A stretch of DNA of 64,000 bases from Semisulcospira habei (GCA_036245525.1 BTPG01000003.1:159344883-159408882), one strand, 5' to 3'; shown: positions 33,937 to 44,701, counted from the first letter of the stretch. Program-made: numbers and translations. The notes: a model not told the origin generated them from the sequence alone.

Positions 33937-34211
33937 CACAAGTGTGGAGAGGGATCGAGGAGGCAAAATCGAGGGAGTAAGTGTGGTATTATGAAAGAAA
34001 CTTTTAAGTCAGTGCAGTAGGAAAAAATTCTTGTTTGAGACCGGAAGAAAAGAAAGATGAAACGGATTACAGATCCGTTATCTTGATGACAAATCTCTGA
34101 TCCGATACGTTGCGTTTCTTGTCTTCTGATCTAAAAAAATTATAATTTTTTTTTTTAAAGGTGTGTGTGTGGGGGGGGGGGGGGGGGGGGGGTGGAGGGG
34201 GGAGTTCCTAC
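33937..34211. other. Unassigned, with G-run
   Basis: A 33-base region of almost pure G at 34170-34200 follows a T-run; no gene. Confidence 0.45.
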
Positions 34212-34272
34212 TACCCAATGCGCAAAAGACCGTCGGGCCGACGTCGGCCCCATGGCCTTTGCGCACTGGGTA
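34212..34272. repeat. HpH hairpin
   Basis: TACCCAATGCGCAAAAGACC faces GGCCTTTGCGCACTGGGTA around the self-complementary GGGCCGACGTCGGCCC. Confidence 0.88.
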
Positions 34273-34601
34273 CACTTCAAAGCTTCTTTCATTAATGGAA
34301 TTCCAGTAGTATTTTGTTTACACTTCAAGTGTGTTATTATATTTATCAATCAAATCGGCCACCATGCCTTTCCATTCCTCTCCAAACTTCCACGCCAAAG
34401 CAACCGCTGGTCAGTCTAGCGTGTGATCCCGCCGGTTCAATTTGGCGTAGTGGGTAGTTCTAGTGTGTTTCGTCGCTCATGTGCTCATGACCGGCTGCAA
34501 ACTAAATTACTGTCACGTGCAGGCACAAAGACAGCAAATCCATTGTTGTGAACAGCCTGATTTCTATTGCAATACAATCACAAAACAATGGACAGTAACG
34601 G
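34273..34601. other. Unassigned
   Basis: Near 34530-34590, ATCCATTGTTGTGAACAGCC and ACAAAACAATGGACAGT form a weak outer pair related to the following hairpin. Confidence 0.4.
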
Positions 34602-34677
34602 TAAGTCCATTTTTGTGAAAAGCAAGATTGTCATTCTAATACCAGTGAATATCTTGTTTTTCACGAAAGTGGACTTA
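34602..34677. repeat. Hairpin TAAGTCCATTTTTGTGAAAA
   Basis: The opening arm continues GCAAGAT and pairs with ATCTTGTTTTTCACGAAAGT plus GGACTTA. One copy in the window; possibly a small MITE. Confidence 0.75.
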
Positions 34678-35085
34678 ATGTCTTTTTGCCTTTACAGGGC
34701 AAATTTATTCCAAGATCTTCCACGATAAGACTTAACAAAAAATCAGCCGATTACCTCAAATCAAACGCTTCATCCTTCAAACCCTTCGGAGGCACAGATT
34801 CTCATGACCTAGTGCAGCCTCTTGCCAGCTCCCAAATCGACTGCAGCTTGTTGAGTCTGTCACCCAGTAAGCAAAGCTCCTCGGGGCCACGACAGTGAGC
34901 CTACTTTGTGTTAATTTGTTGGCCCACATAACAGGTTGAAATCGGAATCCGCAGCTCTTCATTAAACAAGAATGAGAATCGATTTCCATAATTATTTTGT
35001 CAGACCTTTCTTCGATCACTTCGACCACTACAGTGGACATTTTTTCTTAATGCGCTATTATATGCTTTCAAGGACACTCTCAGTC
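34678..35085. other. Unassigned
   Basis: Unique-looking sequence with short open frames and no recognisable domain. Confidence 0.4.
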
Positions 35086-35089
35086 GTGT

Positions 35090-35175
<86 letters not shown>
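35086..35175. repeat. (GT)n microsatellite
   Basis: About 40 GT units with flanking GTGAG and GTGCG variants. Confidence 0.97.
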
Positions 35176-35176
<1 letters not shown>

Positions 35177-35196
35177 CGTGTGCGGTGCGAGTCAGT

Positions 35197-35256
35197 GCTG
35201 GTCTATGATTTTGGGCCCGCGGCTTGAAGCCGTAAGGTCGAAAATCACAGACCAGC
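35197..35256. repeat. HpF hairpin
   Basis: GCTGGTCTATGATTTTGGGC pairs with GTCGAAAATCACAGACCAGC. The apex GGCTTGAAGCC is itself a stem. Confidence 0.88.
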
Positions 35257-35464
35257 GCACATGCACGAACTCAGTTTCTGCTGTATATTACTGAACAGGC
35301 TGATACTTTTCAATAATCCGTCGGCACACGTCCTATGATATGAAAAACACGATCACCAAGCACTTTCATCTTTCTCGCCGGCTTCCTTTTCAGCCGAACT
35401 GGGCACAGGTTGTGTTTCGGAAATCGTTATTCCGGCGGTCGGCACATGGCTGCAAAGTGAGGTC

Positions 35465-35517
35465 AGCAAGAGGCATATATCTTCATGAGCCCCCACAACT
35501 ATGTCTATGTCTCTTGC
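35465..35517. repeat. HpA hairpin with inner closing arm deleted
   Basis: GCAAGAGGCATATATCTTCA and TGAGCCCCCACAACT are followed directly by ATGTCTATGTCTCTTGC. Same type of loss as at 47090. Confidence 0.8.
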
Positions 35518-35812
35518 ACCTGGACTGGGTTCATAAAATCTCGTCAATGAAAGGGTTGTACGCTGTGAAGTCTTGTCTCTCGCAGCCAAGCAAGTCAAAG
35601 CAGGAAATGCAGGTGGCCGGGTTTGTTTGTCTGGTTGTAAGGGCTCACACATGTATGGCATTGATCTGAATTGAAGTTATTCCTTCGCATAGCGACCTGC
35701 TCCAGGCAACAAAGGGTTACTATATTTCTCGCTAAAAAATATCTCTTGAACTCCTTCAGTTGAGTGCCGAAGAAAAAGGACGATCAGTCTGAACACGGCC
35801 ACCCAACCGGCC
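35518..35812. other. Unassigned; right part belongs to an HpA MITE body
   Basis: Around 35685-35790, CATAGCGACCTGCTCCAGGC and AACAAAGGGTTA recur at 35880-35905 and 37670-37700, so this is body sequence of a longer HpA-bearing element. Confidence 0.5.
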
Positions 35813-35875
35813 GCAAGAGGTATAGATCCTCATGAGCCCCCGCGGGGCGGCCGGCTCATGAGGATCCCCTCTCGC
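35813..35875. repeat. HpA hairpin, altered right end
   Basis: GCAAGAGGTATAGATCCTCA opposite CTCATGAGGATCCCCTCTCG, centre CCCCCGCGGGGCGGCCGG. Confidence 0.8.
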
Positions 35876-35950
35876 TGACACCACTTGCTCCAGGCAATAA
35901 CGGGTTAACGTATTTCGCAATATCGCCGCTTTCTGACAAATGTTCCGCCG

Positions 35951-36011
35951 GGTCTGTAACGCTGTAGCTTAATTACATCGTTGGGCTGTATGGTCCCAAA
36001 TTACAGACCTG
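35951..36011. repeat. HpF hairpin, eroded
   Basis: GGTCTGTAACGCTGTAGCTT against GTCCCAAATTACAGACC; outer bases pair, inner stem largely lost. Confidence 0.6.
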
Positions 36012-36276
36012 CTCGGCTCACGTATGTCAGTGTATGGACTAATTCAAAACTGAACCACGCCAAAAACCCTTCACATGCATGACACTCCTCGGAAAAGCAC
36101 TCAGCGCAGCCTGAATGATGGAAACGGCAAATTGCCGCCGACAGCGTGTTTCCACTAAGGACTAACAACGTGGTCGGGAAGCTTACATCAATCTCTCCAC
36201 ATGATAAACTGATAAACCGGCTACTCAGTGACGGCATACGATGTACTGATCGGCTAGAGTACGAGGAAACAGACTG

Positions 36277-36475
36277 ACTGTTGCAGGAAACTTGCCCAGG
36301 CCGCCGGTCAGCAGTAGCCGTGCCAACCAACCGCCCCTCTGTATAGTTGCAGGGAGACTGCTGAGAGTTTTTAGTGGGACCCTAATGAATAGCTCAAACA
36401 GGTCAAAATTGCACACGATTTGACACAAACAGTGGTTGTCGGTAGCGCTGTTTGTCGCGATGATTTCTGGATGAG
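36277..36475. repeat. Repeat M followed by HpD half
   Basis: TTGCAGGAAACTTGCCCAGG and CGCCCCTCTGTATAGTTGCA match repeat M of 45176. At 36432, GTTGTCGGTAGCGCTGTTTG and TCGCGATGATTTC is an HpD opening arm without its closing arm. Confidence 0.65.
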
Positions 36476-36905
36476 CTGTCAGTATCGTCCGTAGCAGTCA
36501 AGGCTGAGTTCTGAAACAACGCACTTCTAGCACAAAATGCGTAAACTGAATTAAAAACGCGTATGTACTAGATGATATATGGCATAGATGTAAGTGGACA
36601 CACCGGAGCTCATAAGGATCTACACGTGACTGCCTCACTGAAATGGCACATCAGGATCTGCGCTTTTCGGCGGCGTACAGGGCTCATGAATGTTCAGTGT
36701 AGTTGTTGTGACCCACATGCACCACATGCATGAAAAAACAGATAAATGTCAGTTGCAGGCTAATGTCCCGAAATAGTGGAGAGAATCGGTTCATCTGGGG
36801 TTGTAAAGTGTACAGGCAACAGGTGGCTTTTTGTTGGTCTGGTTGTCAGCTTACGCATGCACTGTATTGATCTAAATTGAAGTTATTCCTAAACCTTTTT
36901 CATCC
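36476..36905. other. Unassigned, HpA debris
   Basis: GAGCTCATAAGGATCTACAC near 36607 and GGCACATCAGGATCTGCGC near 36645 look like decayed HpA closing arms. No gene. Confidence 0.45.
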
Positions 36906-37326
36906 GGTCCGTGGCGCAGTGGTTAAGGCGCCTGCCACCAATGTCAAAGGTGCGAGGTTCGAAAACGGGTTCCGGCGTCGGACTTTTCTCCTCTGGTACG
37001 TGTCACCGTTAATTCAGGCGGACCGTCGGGGGTTCTTTCTCCGGGTACTCCGGTTCTTCCACCCCCCACCCCCGACACTTTGGTACCGATTTCAGGCCAC
37101 TTTACAAATTGCAAATACAAGCGATCAAAAATCTCTGTAACTTCAGTAGCTGAACTGGCCCTTCGTCTGTCTTGTACTGTGTTTGTCTTAAATGGCGTAA
37201 ATCCGTGTCTGTTCGGTGAGTGTGCGTGTTGGGTTTCAGTTCGCGGCGCTTTGAGTCGATTTGCCCAAAAATTGAGAAAAAGCGCCTATATAATAACGGT
37301 ATTATTATTATATTATTATTATTATA
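36906..37326 (+). mobile_element. SINE-2 copy, tRNA-headed
   Basis: Head GGTCCGTGGCGCAGTGGTTA (A box), B-box region GCGAGGTTCGAAAAC, body collinear with the minus-strand copy at 12931 and tail AAAGCGCCTATATAATAACG then (ATT)n. B-box mutations suggest an older copy. No convincing target duplication was found. Confidence 0.88.
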
Positions 37327-37346
37327 TCCTGATTGACTATGATAGT

Positions 37347-37669
37347 TTAACTCGTTCAGCCCGACGGCCGTATTTCCCAAATAGTTTTGGAGGCGTCATC
37401 TGATGACTATGCACCAGCTGCAGGAGATGGATCGTGCCACCTTCTACTTCACCCTTATCTTCCTGATGCACTACGGCTTGAAATTAATTTGATCACACGA
37501 TAGTTCAAGCGTGGTGCCAGAATAGCTTGGCGCCTGAGGCGCCAAGCTATTCTGGCACCACCCTTGAACTTAAACGGTTGATCTATCTTCTAATCTGTAA
37601 TGCAGCCTTCATAGGACAATAAGCAATTAAAAAAGAAAAAAAACTCAGCCTCAGGATGTAATGGGTTAA
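37347..37669. mobile_element. HpB MITE (B1-type head, B2 hairpin), TTAA on both ends
   Basis: Opens TTAACTCGTTCAGCCCGACG (B1 end, TTAA 37347-37350) and closes CCTCAGGATGTAATGGGTTAA (B2 end, TTAA 37666-37669). The hairpin at 37503-37569, GTGGTGCCAGAATAGC facing GCTATTCTGGCACCAC, has one mismatch. The different ends suggest a chimera or two adjacent copies. Confidence 0.8.
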
Positions 37670-37759
37670 CAAAGCGACCTGCTGCAGGCAATAAAGGGTT
37701 AATATGTTTCTCTTTAAAAATATCTCTCAAACCCGCTCAGTGCCAAGAAAATCTGATCA

Positions 37760-37825
37760 CAAGAGGTATAGATCCTCATGAGCCCCCGCAATTGCGGGGG
37801 CTCATGAGGATCTGCATACCTCTTG
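37760..37825. repeat. HpA hairpin, GGTAT/ATACC variant
   Basis: CAAGAGGTATAGATCCTCAT opposite ATGAGGATCTGCATACCTCT plus TG. The T/A change is matched on both arms; the right arm has a 2-base insertion. Confidence 0.88.
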
Positions 37826-37993
37826 ATGGGACCGCTTACATGTTCCTGGGACTAATAGTTTGTTTTTGTTTTTTTTTTGTCTTGAATTTAACGAAGACTG
37901 TAGAAACACAGTCCGCGTCAGTTGGCACTGAAAAGGTTTTAAAAGAAATGATATTTCTAATAGTGTGTCTTACAATAAAGCTGAGGTAGAGGG

Positions 37994-38216
37994 TTAACCC
38001 ATTCAACTCCGACACGCCACGGCAAGACATGGATCGAGCGTGATGAGTTCAACTGAAGGGGTGTGCCAGAATAGCTTGGCGCCCATAAGCGCCAAAGCTA
38101 TTCTGGCACAACCCTTGAACTATCACTCTCGATCTGTTTCCAGTGTAAGTGTAATACCGCCTTCAGGGGGTAACTTCAAAATTTGCGGATTTGGGTCCTG
38201 GAGCGGAATGTGTTAA
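37994..38216. mobile_element. HpB MITE (B2 subtype), TTAA on both ends
   Basis: TTAACCCATTCAACTCCGAC opens and GGAGCGGAATGTGTTAA closes (TTAA 37994-37997 and 38213-38216). The hairpin at 38051-38117 is AAGGGGTGTGCCAGAATAGC against GCTATTCTGGCACAACCCTT. The GTGTGCC/GGCACAAC shift is near-matched. Confidence 0.9.
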
Positions 38217-38330
38217 CGTAACTTATGAAAGTCTGAATGACTCACTGAATTTGAAAAACGCGTATGCTGTTCTTATCCATTAATATTTAGGACAGTTTCA
38301 CCACTGAAAACACGTCTCATACCAAGTGAG

Positions 38331-38930
38331 AACCTTTTGGCTGTCGGGTAGCGTTTCAACATTTTGGCCGTTGGTAGCGTTTCTTGTCAGTCGCCATGAT
38401 TCCTGCAGGAATCACGGTAGCATGGTCTCCACACAGACCTGTTGTCAAAGGACTAGATCTGCAAAACGTTAAAACACGAGACTCCAATGATTGGCCAGAG
38501 TGCTAGAGGGTGTTCTAGCCTGCTTCGTTTGCTTCAAAATAAACGTGCCATTTCTCCGCTTCAGCGGAAAAATGGCACGTTTATTTCGAAGCAACAAAGT
38601 AGCCTACAACGGACGTGGCGAGAATTCCATCAGGTCAAAGTTTATCTCATTACAATTTATTTATTTGTTCGTATCATAAGTTTCATTGTTATTGTGATTG
38701 TACTTCAGACGTTCACCATGAACAAGTCATGTTCTTTCTTCTTCTTAAGAAAAAAAAATTAAAATAATGCTGCGCGTTTACTTTCAGCGTCGTTTGAAAG
38801 CTTACTTTCCACCGACTGACGTCATTTGTCGTTTAGTAAACGGAGAAATGGCACGGTTATTTCGAAACGAACAAAGTAGGCTAGAGTCATGGCGACAAGG
38901 AACGCTACCGACAGCCAAATGATTAGAAAC
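38331..38930. mobile_element. HpD split by a second palindromic element
   Basis: Two tandem HpD left ends (TTTTGGCTGTCGGGTAGCG; TTTTGGCCGTTGGTAGCG) lie at 38335-38425 and a matching right arm (GGCGACAAGGAACGCTACCG, ACAGCCAAATG) at 38890-38925. Between them sits the three-armed palindrome at 38517-38884. Confidence 0.65.
38517..38604. repeat. Palindrome with about 43-base arms plus third arm
   Basis: TTCAAAATAAACGTGCCATT and TCTCCGCT pair with AGCGGAAAAATGGCACGTTT and ATTTCGAA around a 2-base centre. A second copy of the closing arm (CGGAGAAATGGCACGGTTAT, TTCGAAACGAACAAAGTAGG) is at 38841-38884. Confidence 0.85.
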
Positions 38931-39417
38931 ATTAGAGAAGAATGCGACTGGAGGGGATCGTGAGAATCTACGCATCTGGCAGATGGGATGACGGACTGAC
39001 TGTTTTCTGACTCGGTGCATTTTCTACGGCGAGTCCTAATTTAGGGATAATCTGTATCACTCACAAAGCCTCAGCGCCGGACAAGGAAGTTTCGCGAAAG
39101 GTCAGCACAGTAACCTGAGATTAGCCAACAAAATAAAACGATAGAAAGTAGGATATTTTCGGTCGCCGTGACATCGAGACAGTTCTTAACCGAAAATGAA
39201 AACGAAAAAACAAAACGGTCAATTTGCTTGGTAAGCTACACAACACTGGACTGGGCGGTCACAGACCGCAATGAAAACTCAGTCTCTCTAACTTATACAT
39301 CGACTTGAGAAATGTAAGTGTTGCGTTTCTGCAATCATGGACTTTACAGCTCGTCGGGGGACAGGCCTCCTGGTACAAAACATTACAGAGGTTACGTTTA
39401 CGCCGGACGACTACCAA
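38931..39417. other. Unassigned
   Basis: An HpA closing-arm remnant, GGGGATCGTGAGAATCTACG, is at 38952-38980. Nothing else recognised. Confidence 0.4.
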
Positions 39418-39600
39418 CGACGAACGACAGCGACATCACGGCGGACAACCAAAAGCACAGATAACGCTCCAAACATCTCAAAGAGACAGAGATCCTCATG
39501 AGCCCCCCGGGCTCATGAGGATCTATGCCTCTTGGAGATGTTTGGATTTGCCCGCCGTTATTATTTAGCTCTCGTCGGTTGTTGGGAGTCGTTCGTCGCA
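39418..39600. repeat. HpA hairpin inside a larger imperfect palindrome
   Basis: The inner part (39467-39546) pairs CTCCAAACATCTCAAAGAGA with CCTCTTGGAGATGTTTGGA around GAGCCCCCCGGGCTC. Outside it, CACGGCGGACAA faces TTTGCCCGCCGTT and CGACGAACGAC faces GTCGTTCGTCG. The CTCCAAACATCTC extension also flanks the hairpin inside R12. Confidence 0.8.
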
Positions 39601-39824
39601 AACAAAACCTCGCTATTAAATCGACCATGAACCGACACTGATATGGAAACGCCTAACAAATTATCGATTGCAAAAACCTAGTGATTTGTGTGGGCTGGGC
39701 GTCTGCGTTTTTATTCCGTCCCGCGTACAGCGGGAAGCTTCCAAATTTAATTAAAAACAAACAAACAACAACAACAAAACAAACCACAAACAAACAAGAA
39801 AACATCTGCCGTGGTAAAACCTCT

Positions 39825-39896
39825 TCGGGCCCACGACGGCCGCAGTGGGCCCGCGCACAGTCGTGCGCGGGCCCACTGCGGCCGTCGTGGGCCCGA
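39825..39896. repeat. HpH hairpin, perfect 34-bp GC-rich stem
   Basis: TCGGGCCCACGACGGCCGCA and its continuation pair without a mismatch around the loop AGTC. Compared with the common HpH core GGGCCGACGTCGGCCC the stem is largely re-written yet fully complementary. Confidence 0.95.
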
Positions 39897-39914
39897 GGAC
39901 CTTTGCACACTGTG

Positions 39915-39915
<1 letters not shown>

Positions 39916-40012
<97 letters not shown>
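39916..40012. repeat. (AT)n microsatellite
   Basis: About 48 AT/TA units directly beside the HpH hairpin. Confidence 0.97.
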
Positions 40013-40013
<1 letters not shown>

Positions 40014-40166
40014 TACGATCAGGGCCGTTTTGACTGCTACTGACTACACCGTTCGGCGGAAAAGAGGCGTTGTTTACAAAGCGTCTTTTTCTGCCGAAAA
40101 ACGTCGTCAGTAGTAGTCAAGGGGTTAACAAGAGCTAAGCCCGCTGAAGAAAAACACCCCCCCCCC

Positions 40167-40207
<41 letters not shown>

Positions 40208-40888
40208 AACCAAACAAACAAAAACAGAGTCCTATAGCGATCGATTACGAGACTTCTTCGTCTCCTTTTTTTCAGCACAATGTTCCTCCGTACGTGGTGC
40301 CCATAGAAAAAAAGTGACAGTTAATTTTCGCAAAGCGGCCGCAATCTGACGAACAAATCCAAAGTCCATTCACAGTCCTCATGAAAAGCAAATCTTTCAT
40401 CAAAGAAAGAAGACTGGAGGATGCGTGCCCATACGCTTCCTGAAAGGGATGGCCAGTTCTACAGGCGGAGGATAACACAGCAGTGCTTTGGAATTGTGTT
40501 TAACTTCGTTGTTTTTTATTTCTTCTGACTGCATTACACCCTGGTAAAATCCTAGGCTTATGGGCTATTTTCTCCGGGTTATCCGGCTCCATCTCCCCCC
40601 CCCCCCCTCCCCCCCCCCCCACACACCCCGCAGAAAAAAATGGTATAATATATGAATTTTAAAAAAATCGAAAAAACAAATTCAGGAAAAAAAAACCACA
40701 CATCTGGTCGAGTGGCGCTGGCTTGCAGCAACACGCCTTCCCGCGGGACGGCAGACCAAATTTCCCCTCGTGGGACAATAGAGTTGTTAAAGGAAACAGG
40801 CTTTCACACGGATTTAGAAATCTAAATTCAATTTCAAATCATTAGTGCGTTATCCTCTGCCTTTTGCGTCTCATTCCCAGCCCTAGTA
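40013..40888. other. Unassigned, with homopolymer runs
   Basis: A poly-C then poly-A run lies at 40157-40205, poly-C tracts at 40597-40620 and A-rich sequence at 40655-40700. TTTTCTGCCGAAAAACG-like symmetry near 40088. No gene. Confidence 0.45.
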
Positions 40889-41005
<117 letters not shown>

Positions 41006-41022
41006 GAGAACTGAACCGAACT

Positions 41023-41079
41023 CCCAGTGTGCAAAGGCCATCTGGCCGACGTCGGCCCGTGGGCTTTTTGCGCATTGGG
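41023..41079. repeat. HpH hairpin
   Basis: CCCAGTGTGCAAAGGCCATC faces GGGCTTTTTGCGCATTGGG around TGGCCGACGTCGGCCCG. Confidence 0.87.
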
Positions 41080-41129
41080 ATGGACGCGTATCTGGATGCG
41101 GCATGTCTCGAGTGTGTCAACGATACTGC

Positions 41130-41134
<5 letters not shown>

Positions 41135-41201
<67 letters not shown>

Positions 41202-41276
41202 TTGTGTGTGTGATTGTGTGTGTGTGTGCGAGTGTGATGGTGTGTGTGTGTGTGTGCGAGTGTGATGGTGTGTGAT

Positions 41277-41329
<53 letters not shown>

Positions 41330-41330
41330 T
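41135..41330. repeat. (GT)n microsatellite with interruptions
   Basis: Pure GT runs broken by GATTGTGT and GCGAGTGTGATGGTGT units. Confidence 0.97.
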
Positions 41331-41713
41331 GTTCTTTCTTTCTTTGTCAATCAGCGAATCGTTTTTTAAGCGATGCAGAAAGGGGAGTTGCGTGTTGATG
41401 AAACCGCACTGTTAGGAGACATGAAATCCAAAGAACAATAAAAATTATTTTTTAAAAAAAGTCGGTTAATAATATCACGAAACAATTTCTGACGGCAGAT
41501 AATCATTTCACCTTTCTAGCTGCCATTTCTGTTATCCGATTTCTCACCCCGACATTTCCAATGAATAATGATTCCAACCGAGTCTGCACCGACAAGCACT
41601 CAATAACTGAGCTTCAGCATGCAACAATAATAATGGCGAATGTTAGTAGACGTTATTAAAAAAAAAAAAAAAGCAGCAAAATAGGTAAAAAATGCACGTG
41701 TTTTACGAAGACC
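41331..41713. other. Unassigned
   Basis: No repeat family or coding feature recognised apart from short A-runs. Confidence 0.4.
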
Positions 41714-41900
41714 GAGGATTCAAAGCCGGACAAACATGCGATATCGCATTTTTTCGTGTCATGTTTGTCCTGGCTTTAAATCCACCGTTTTCTTTGATGC
41801 CAGAAAAGGGTCAAAATTTGCATGCGCTGTGACGAAAACAGTAATTAAAAGCGCGGACAAACATGTTATATCGCATGTTTGTCCGGGCTTTAAATCGACT
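41714..41900. repeat. Two HpG hairpins in tandem
   Basis: First: CAAAGCCGGACAAACATGCG opposite CATGTTTGTCCTGGCTTTAA. Second: TTAAAAGCGCGGACAAACAT opposite ATGTTTGTCCGGGCTTTAAA. The centre in both includes ATATCGCAT. They are joined by TTTTCTTTGATGCCAGAAAA and GACGAAAACAGTAATTAAAA. Confidence 0.85.
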
Positions 41901-42067
41901 GTAATGACAAATGGGGATAATGTGTATTGTGGTCAAACAGGGGTGCGCCCCAGGCACTAGCAGGCGATACTACTTTATACGGGCCTTGTGTGAAAATGGA
42001 CATGGGTCTACATTAGTGGGACATAACCCAGCTTGGTCGGCTAAACTATTATATGGATATAATGATA

Positions 42068-42250
42068 TTAAACATTTTAGCCCCGGGAACCTGCATCAGG
42101 AGATGCATTGATCATAATCCAAGGGTAGTGCCAGATGAGCTTGGCGCCGGGTTGAATTATCATATCAACCCATCTCCTACAACTGGTACATGGTGGTTAG
42201 GCAACACCTCCCAAATTTGAGAAATGGGACCTTGGGGCTAAAACGGTTAA
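42068..42250. mobile_element. HpB MITE, closing arm shortened, TTAA on both ends
   Basis: TTAA at 42068-42071 and 42247-42250. AAGGGTAGTGCCAGATGAGC plus TTGGCGCC is followed directly by GGGTTGAATTATCAT, so most of the closing arm is missing. Confidence 0.78.
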
Positions 42251-42290
42251 ATATCATATCATGCTGACTTCACGCTTACCCTCATTTCGT

Positions 42291-42363
42291 CAATCACACT
42301 GGTTGACTCCATCGATTCGGTACCGCTGATAGCGGTAGCGAATCCGGGGAGACAACGATTGTG
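42291..42363. repeat. HpK hairpin
   Basis: CAATCACACTGGTTGACTCC faces GGGGAGACAACGATTGTG; centre ATTCGGTACCGCTGATAGCG and GTAGCGAAT. Confidence 0.82.
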
Positions 42364-42397
42364 TCCGTCATTACTGCAGGCGTTAATGTGAACCACC

Positions 42398-42423
42398 TCT
42401 CTCTCTCTCTCTCTCTCTCTCTC
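42398..42423. repeat. (CT)n short array
   Basis: About 13 CT units. Confidence 0.9.
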
Positions 42424-42657
42424 AAAGTGAAAAAGACCGACAGCACCTGAGAGGATGAGCCGCTGGAATAGCATTTCGACACGCACCAGTGACCAGGTCA
42501 GGGTCACTCGACTGTGCACGAGCACCTAGCACGCGCGACAGGTGCTTAATCACGTGCGTGAAAACTTGCTTGCCATGCAAGAACAGTGATGTAGGCATTC
42601 AGTTGTAAGACCAGTGCAAGGTAGTTCGGATGTATTGTTATTGCTATTGTTGTTGTT

Positions 42658-42660
<3 letters not shown>
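42424..42660. other. Unassigned
   Basis: No feature recognised; a (TTG)n run leads into the TAA array. Confidence 0.4.
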
Positions 42661-42717
<57 letters not shown>

Positions 42718-42719
42718 TA
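42661..42719. repeat. (TAA)n microsatellite
   Basis: About 19 units, abutting the left end of an HpB MITE. Confidence 0.95.
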
Positions 42720-42924
42720 ATAACTCAATCAGCCCGACGCAGGTATTTCCCAAATTTTGGAGGCATCATCTAACGACTATGCACCTTTTGCAGGAGATGG
42801 ATCGACCATGATAATTGAAGGGTAGGCAATTGAAGGGACAGGCGCCAAGCTAATCTGGCACTACCCTTCAATTATCATGGTCGACCCATCTCCTGCTGTA
42901 GGGCGTCAGGGCTGAATGGGTTAA
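42720..42924. mobile_element. HpB MITE (B1 subtype)
   Basis: ACTCAATCAGCCCGACGC...GGGCGTCAGGGCTGAATGGG then TTAA (42921-42924). The full body is present. The opening arm is damaged (TTGAAGGGTAGGCAATTGAA) while the closing arm, GCTAATCTGGCACTACCCTT, is intact. Confidence 0.87.
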
Positions 42925-43310
42925 TAATAGCAATAATAATAATTAGTAGTAGTAGTAGTATGATTATTATTACTATTCATGAATTATAAACCGTCCGACA
43001 TCGTAACAAGGTCGCTGTTTAATCATTTCATCTACAAGACGAGAAGCTGAAAAACAAGGTCATCAAGGTTATAATCAAGGTCATAACTTTTATGGTTGTC
43101 TAGTCTGCGTCAAGACGTCCACAAGGTCATCTGTTCGCCAACAAGGTCGCCATCCTAAGCAAGTTCATCTAAGGCACAAAACGTTCCACACATTCCAACA
43201 TGCACTCGACTACACGAAACATCATCGTCTAAACGGCCCAGTGCATATATGCATACTGACGTCAGCGCGCATTATAATCTGCAGTTTATGTTGCCTAGTG
43301 GCGCAAAACG
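42925..43310. other. Unassigned, with AAGGTC cluster
   Basis: TAA/TAG-type short repeats up to about 42975. Then five AAGGTC motifs occur within about 150 bases (near 43007, 43057, 43079, 43122, 43142), one as TCAAGGTCA. See findings. Confidence 0.5.
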
Positions 43311-43670
43311 AAACAGGATGGGATGAACCATAAACCACAAAGTCCCTTCTATATGAGAGCAGTCCTCGCTGTCAATGGTCTCTACCTTTTGTCTTTGACC
43401 TGATTCTGATGTTGAAGTTATCTCCTATTGAAAAAGTCTCGCAGATCTGCCAATGCGTCAGTGAGTTATAAAAGGGGCGCAGGATATACGCGTCATGGAT
43501 TTGTCAAACGTCATTTGTCATGAAGTAAGTTTCAGTTTTTATGTAATTTTATATTTTACTTAATATGAGTTTCACTTTCGCTTCATAGGCTTGTGAAATG
43601 TGACAAAACTAGAACTTCACGGTACAATTTCAGTCTCGCTATAATTTGTGTGAAAGCAGGTTGACTTTAC

Positions 43671-43990
43671 TCCAGAGAGTCCGAAATAGCTCAGGCGGTT
43701 ACTACGTCGGAGCAGGAGAGCGAAGGGAATCGCCGGGTCGTGGGTTCGAATTCCGTCCGGGCCCCGGTAGCTGGACTCACAATCCAGGGGGGAAAACGGA
43801 TTTGTTCAATAGCATGTCCGTTGAAAGGTCCTGGTAAATCAAAGTGGCACAGTTGGAGTGCGCCTGAGTTGATCAGTGTTCAGGTCGTACTCCATAGGCA
43901 ATAGATTTCCCTGTTCCCCATAACCCGCCCGTCAGGGCTGTCCATGATCACCTCGGCGCTGTGGACGTTAAACCCGAACTAACGAACGAA
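43671..43990 (+). mobile_element. SINE-1 copy inserted in R12
   Basis: GAGTCCGAAATAGCTCAGGC, CGTGGGTTCGAATTCCGTCC, body and tail GACGTTAAACCCGAACTAAC plus GAACGAAC. The empty site is read from the other R12 copies (GACTTTACCTAGCTAC, inverted), which places the insertion between 43670 and 43992. Any target duplication is only about 2 bases. Confidence 0.92.
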
Positions 43991-44087
43991 CCTAGCTCCA
44001 TGATATACTAAGTACACGGGTCACCTGCGTGCTCTTCCGAAAGCGCGTCGGTGTGTGTGTGCGTGTTAGTGCGTGCGTGCGCGCGCG

Positions 44088-44166
44088 CTCCAAACATCTC
44101 CAAAAGGCATAGATCCTCATGCGTATAGAGGGCGCATGAGGATCTATTTCTCCTGGAGATGCGCGC
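44088..44166. repeat. HpA-type hairpin inside R12 copy 3
   Basis: CTCCAAACATCTCCAAAAGG pairs with TTTCTCCTGGAGATGCGCGC; centre GATCCTCATGCG / GCGCATGAGGATC. Confidence 0.8.
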
Positions 44167-44178
44167 ATGTTTGTGTGT

Positions 44179-44251
<73 letters not shown>

Positions 44252-44256
44252 CAGAG

Positions 44257-44615
<359 letters not shown>

Positions 44616-44621
44616 AGAGAC

Positions 44622-44701
<80 letters not shown>

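Noticed and set aside
34972..35294. Open frames encoding (Val-Cys)n or (His-Thr)n, here and at 41117-41350, 54127-54487, 54911-55262 and 59810-60117
   Set aside because: Translations of GT/CA microsatellite.
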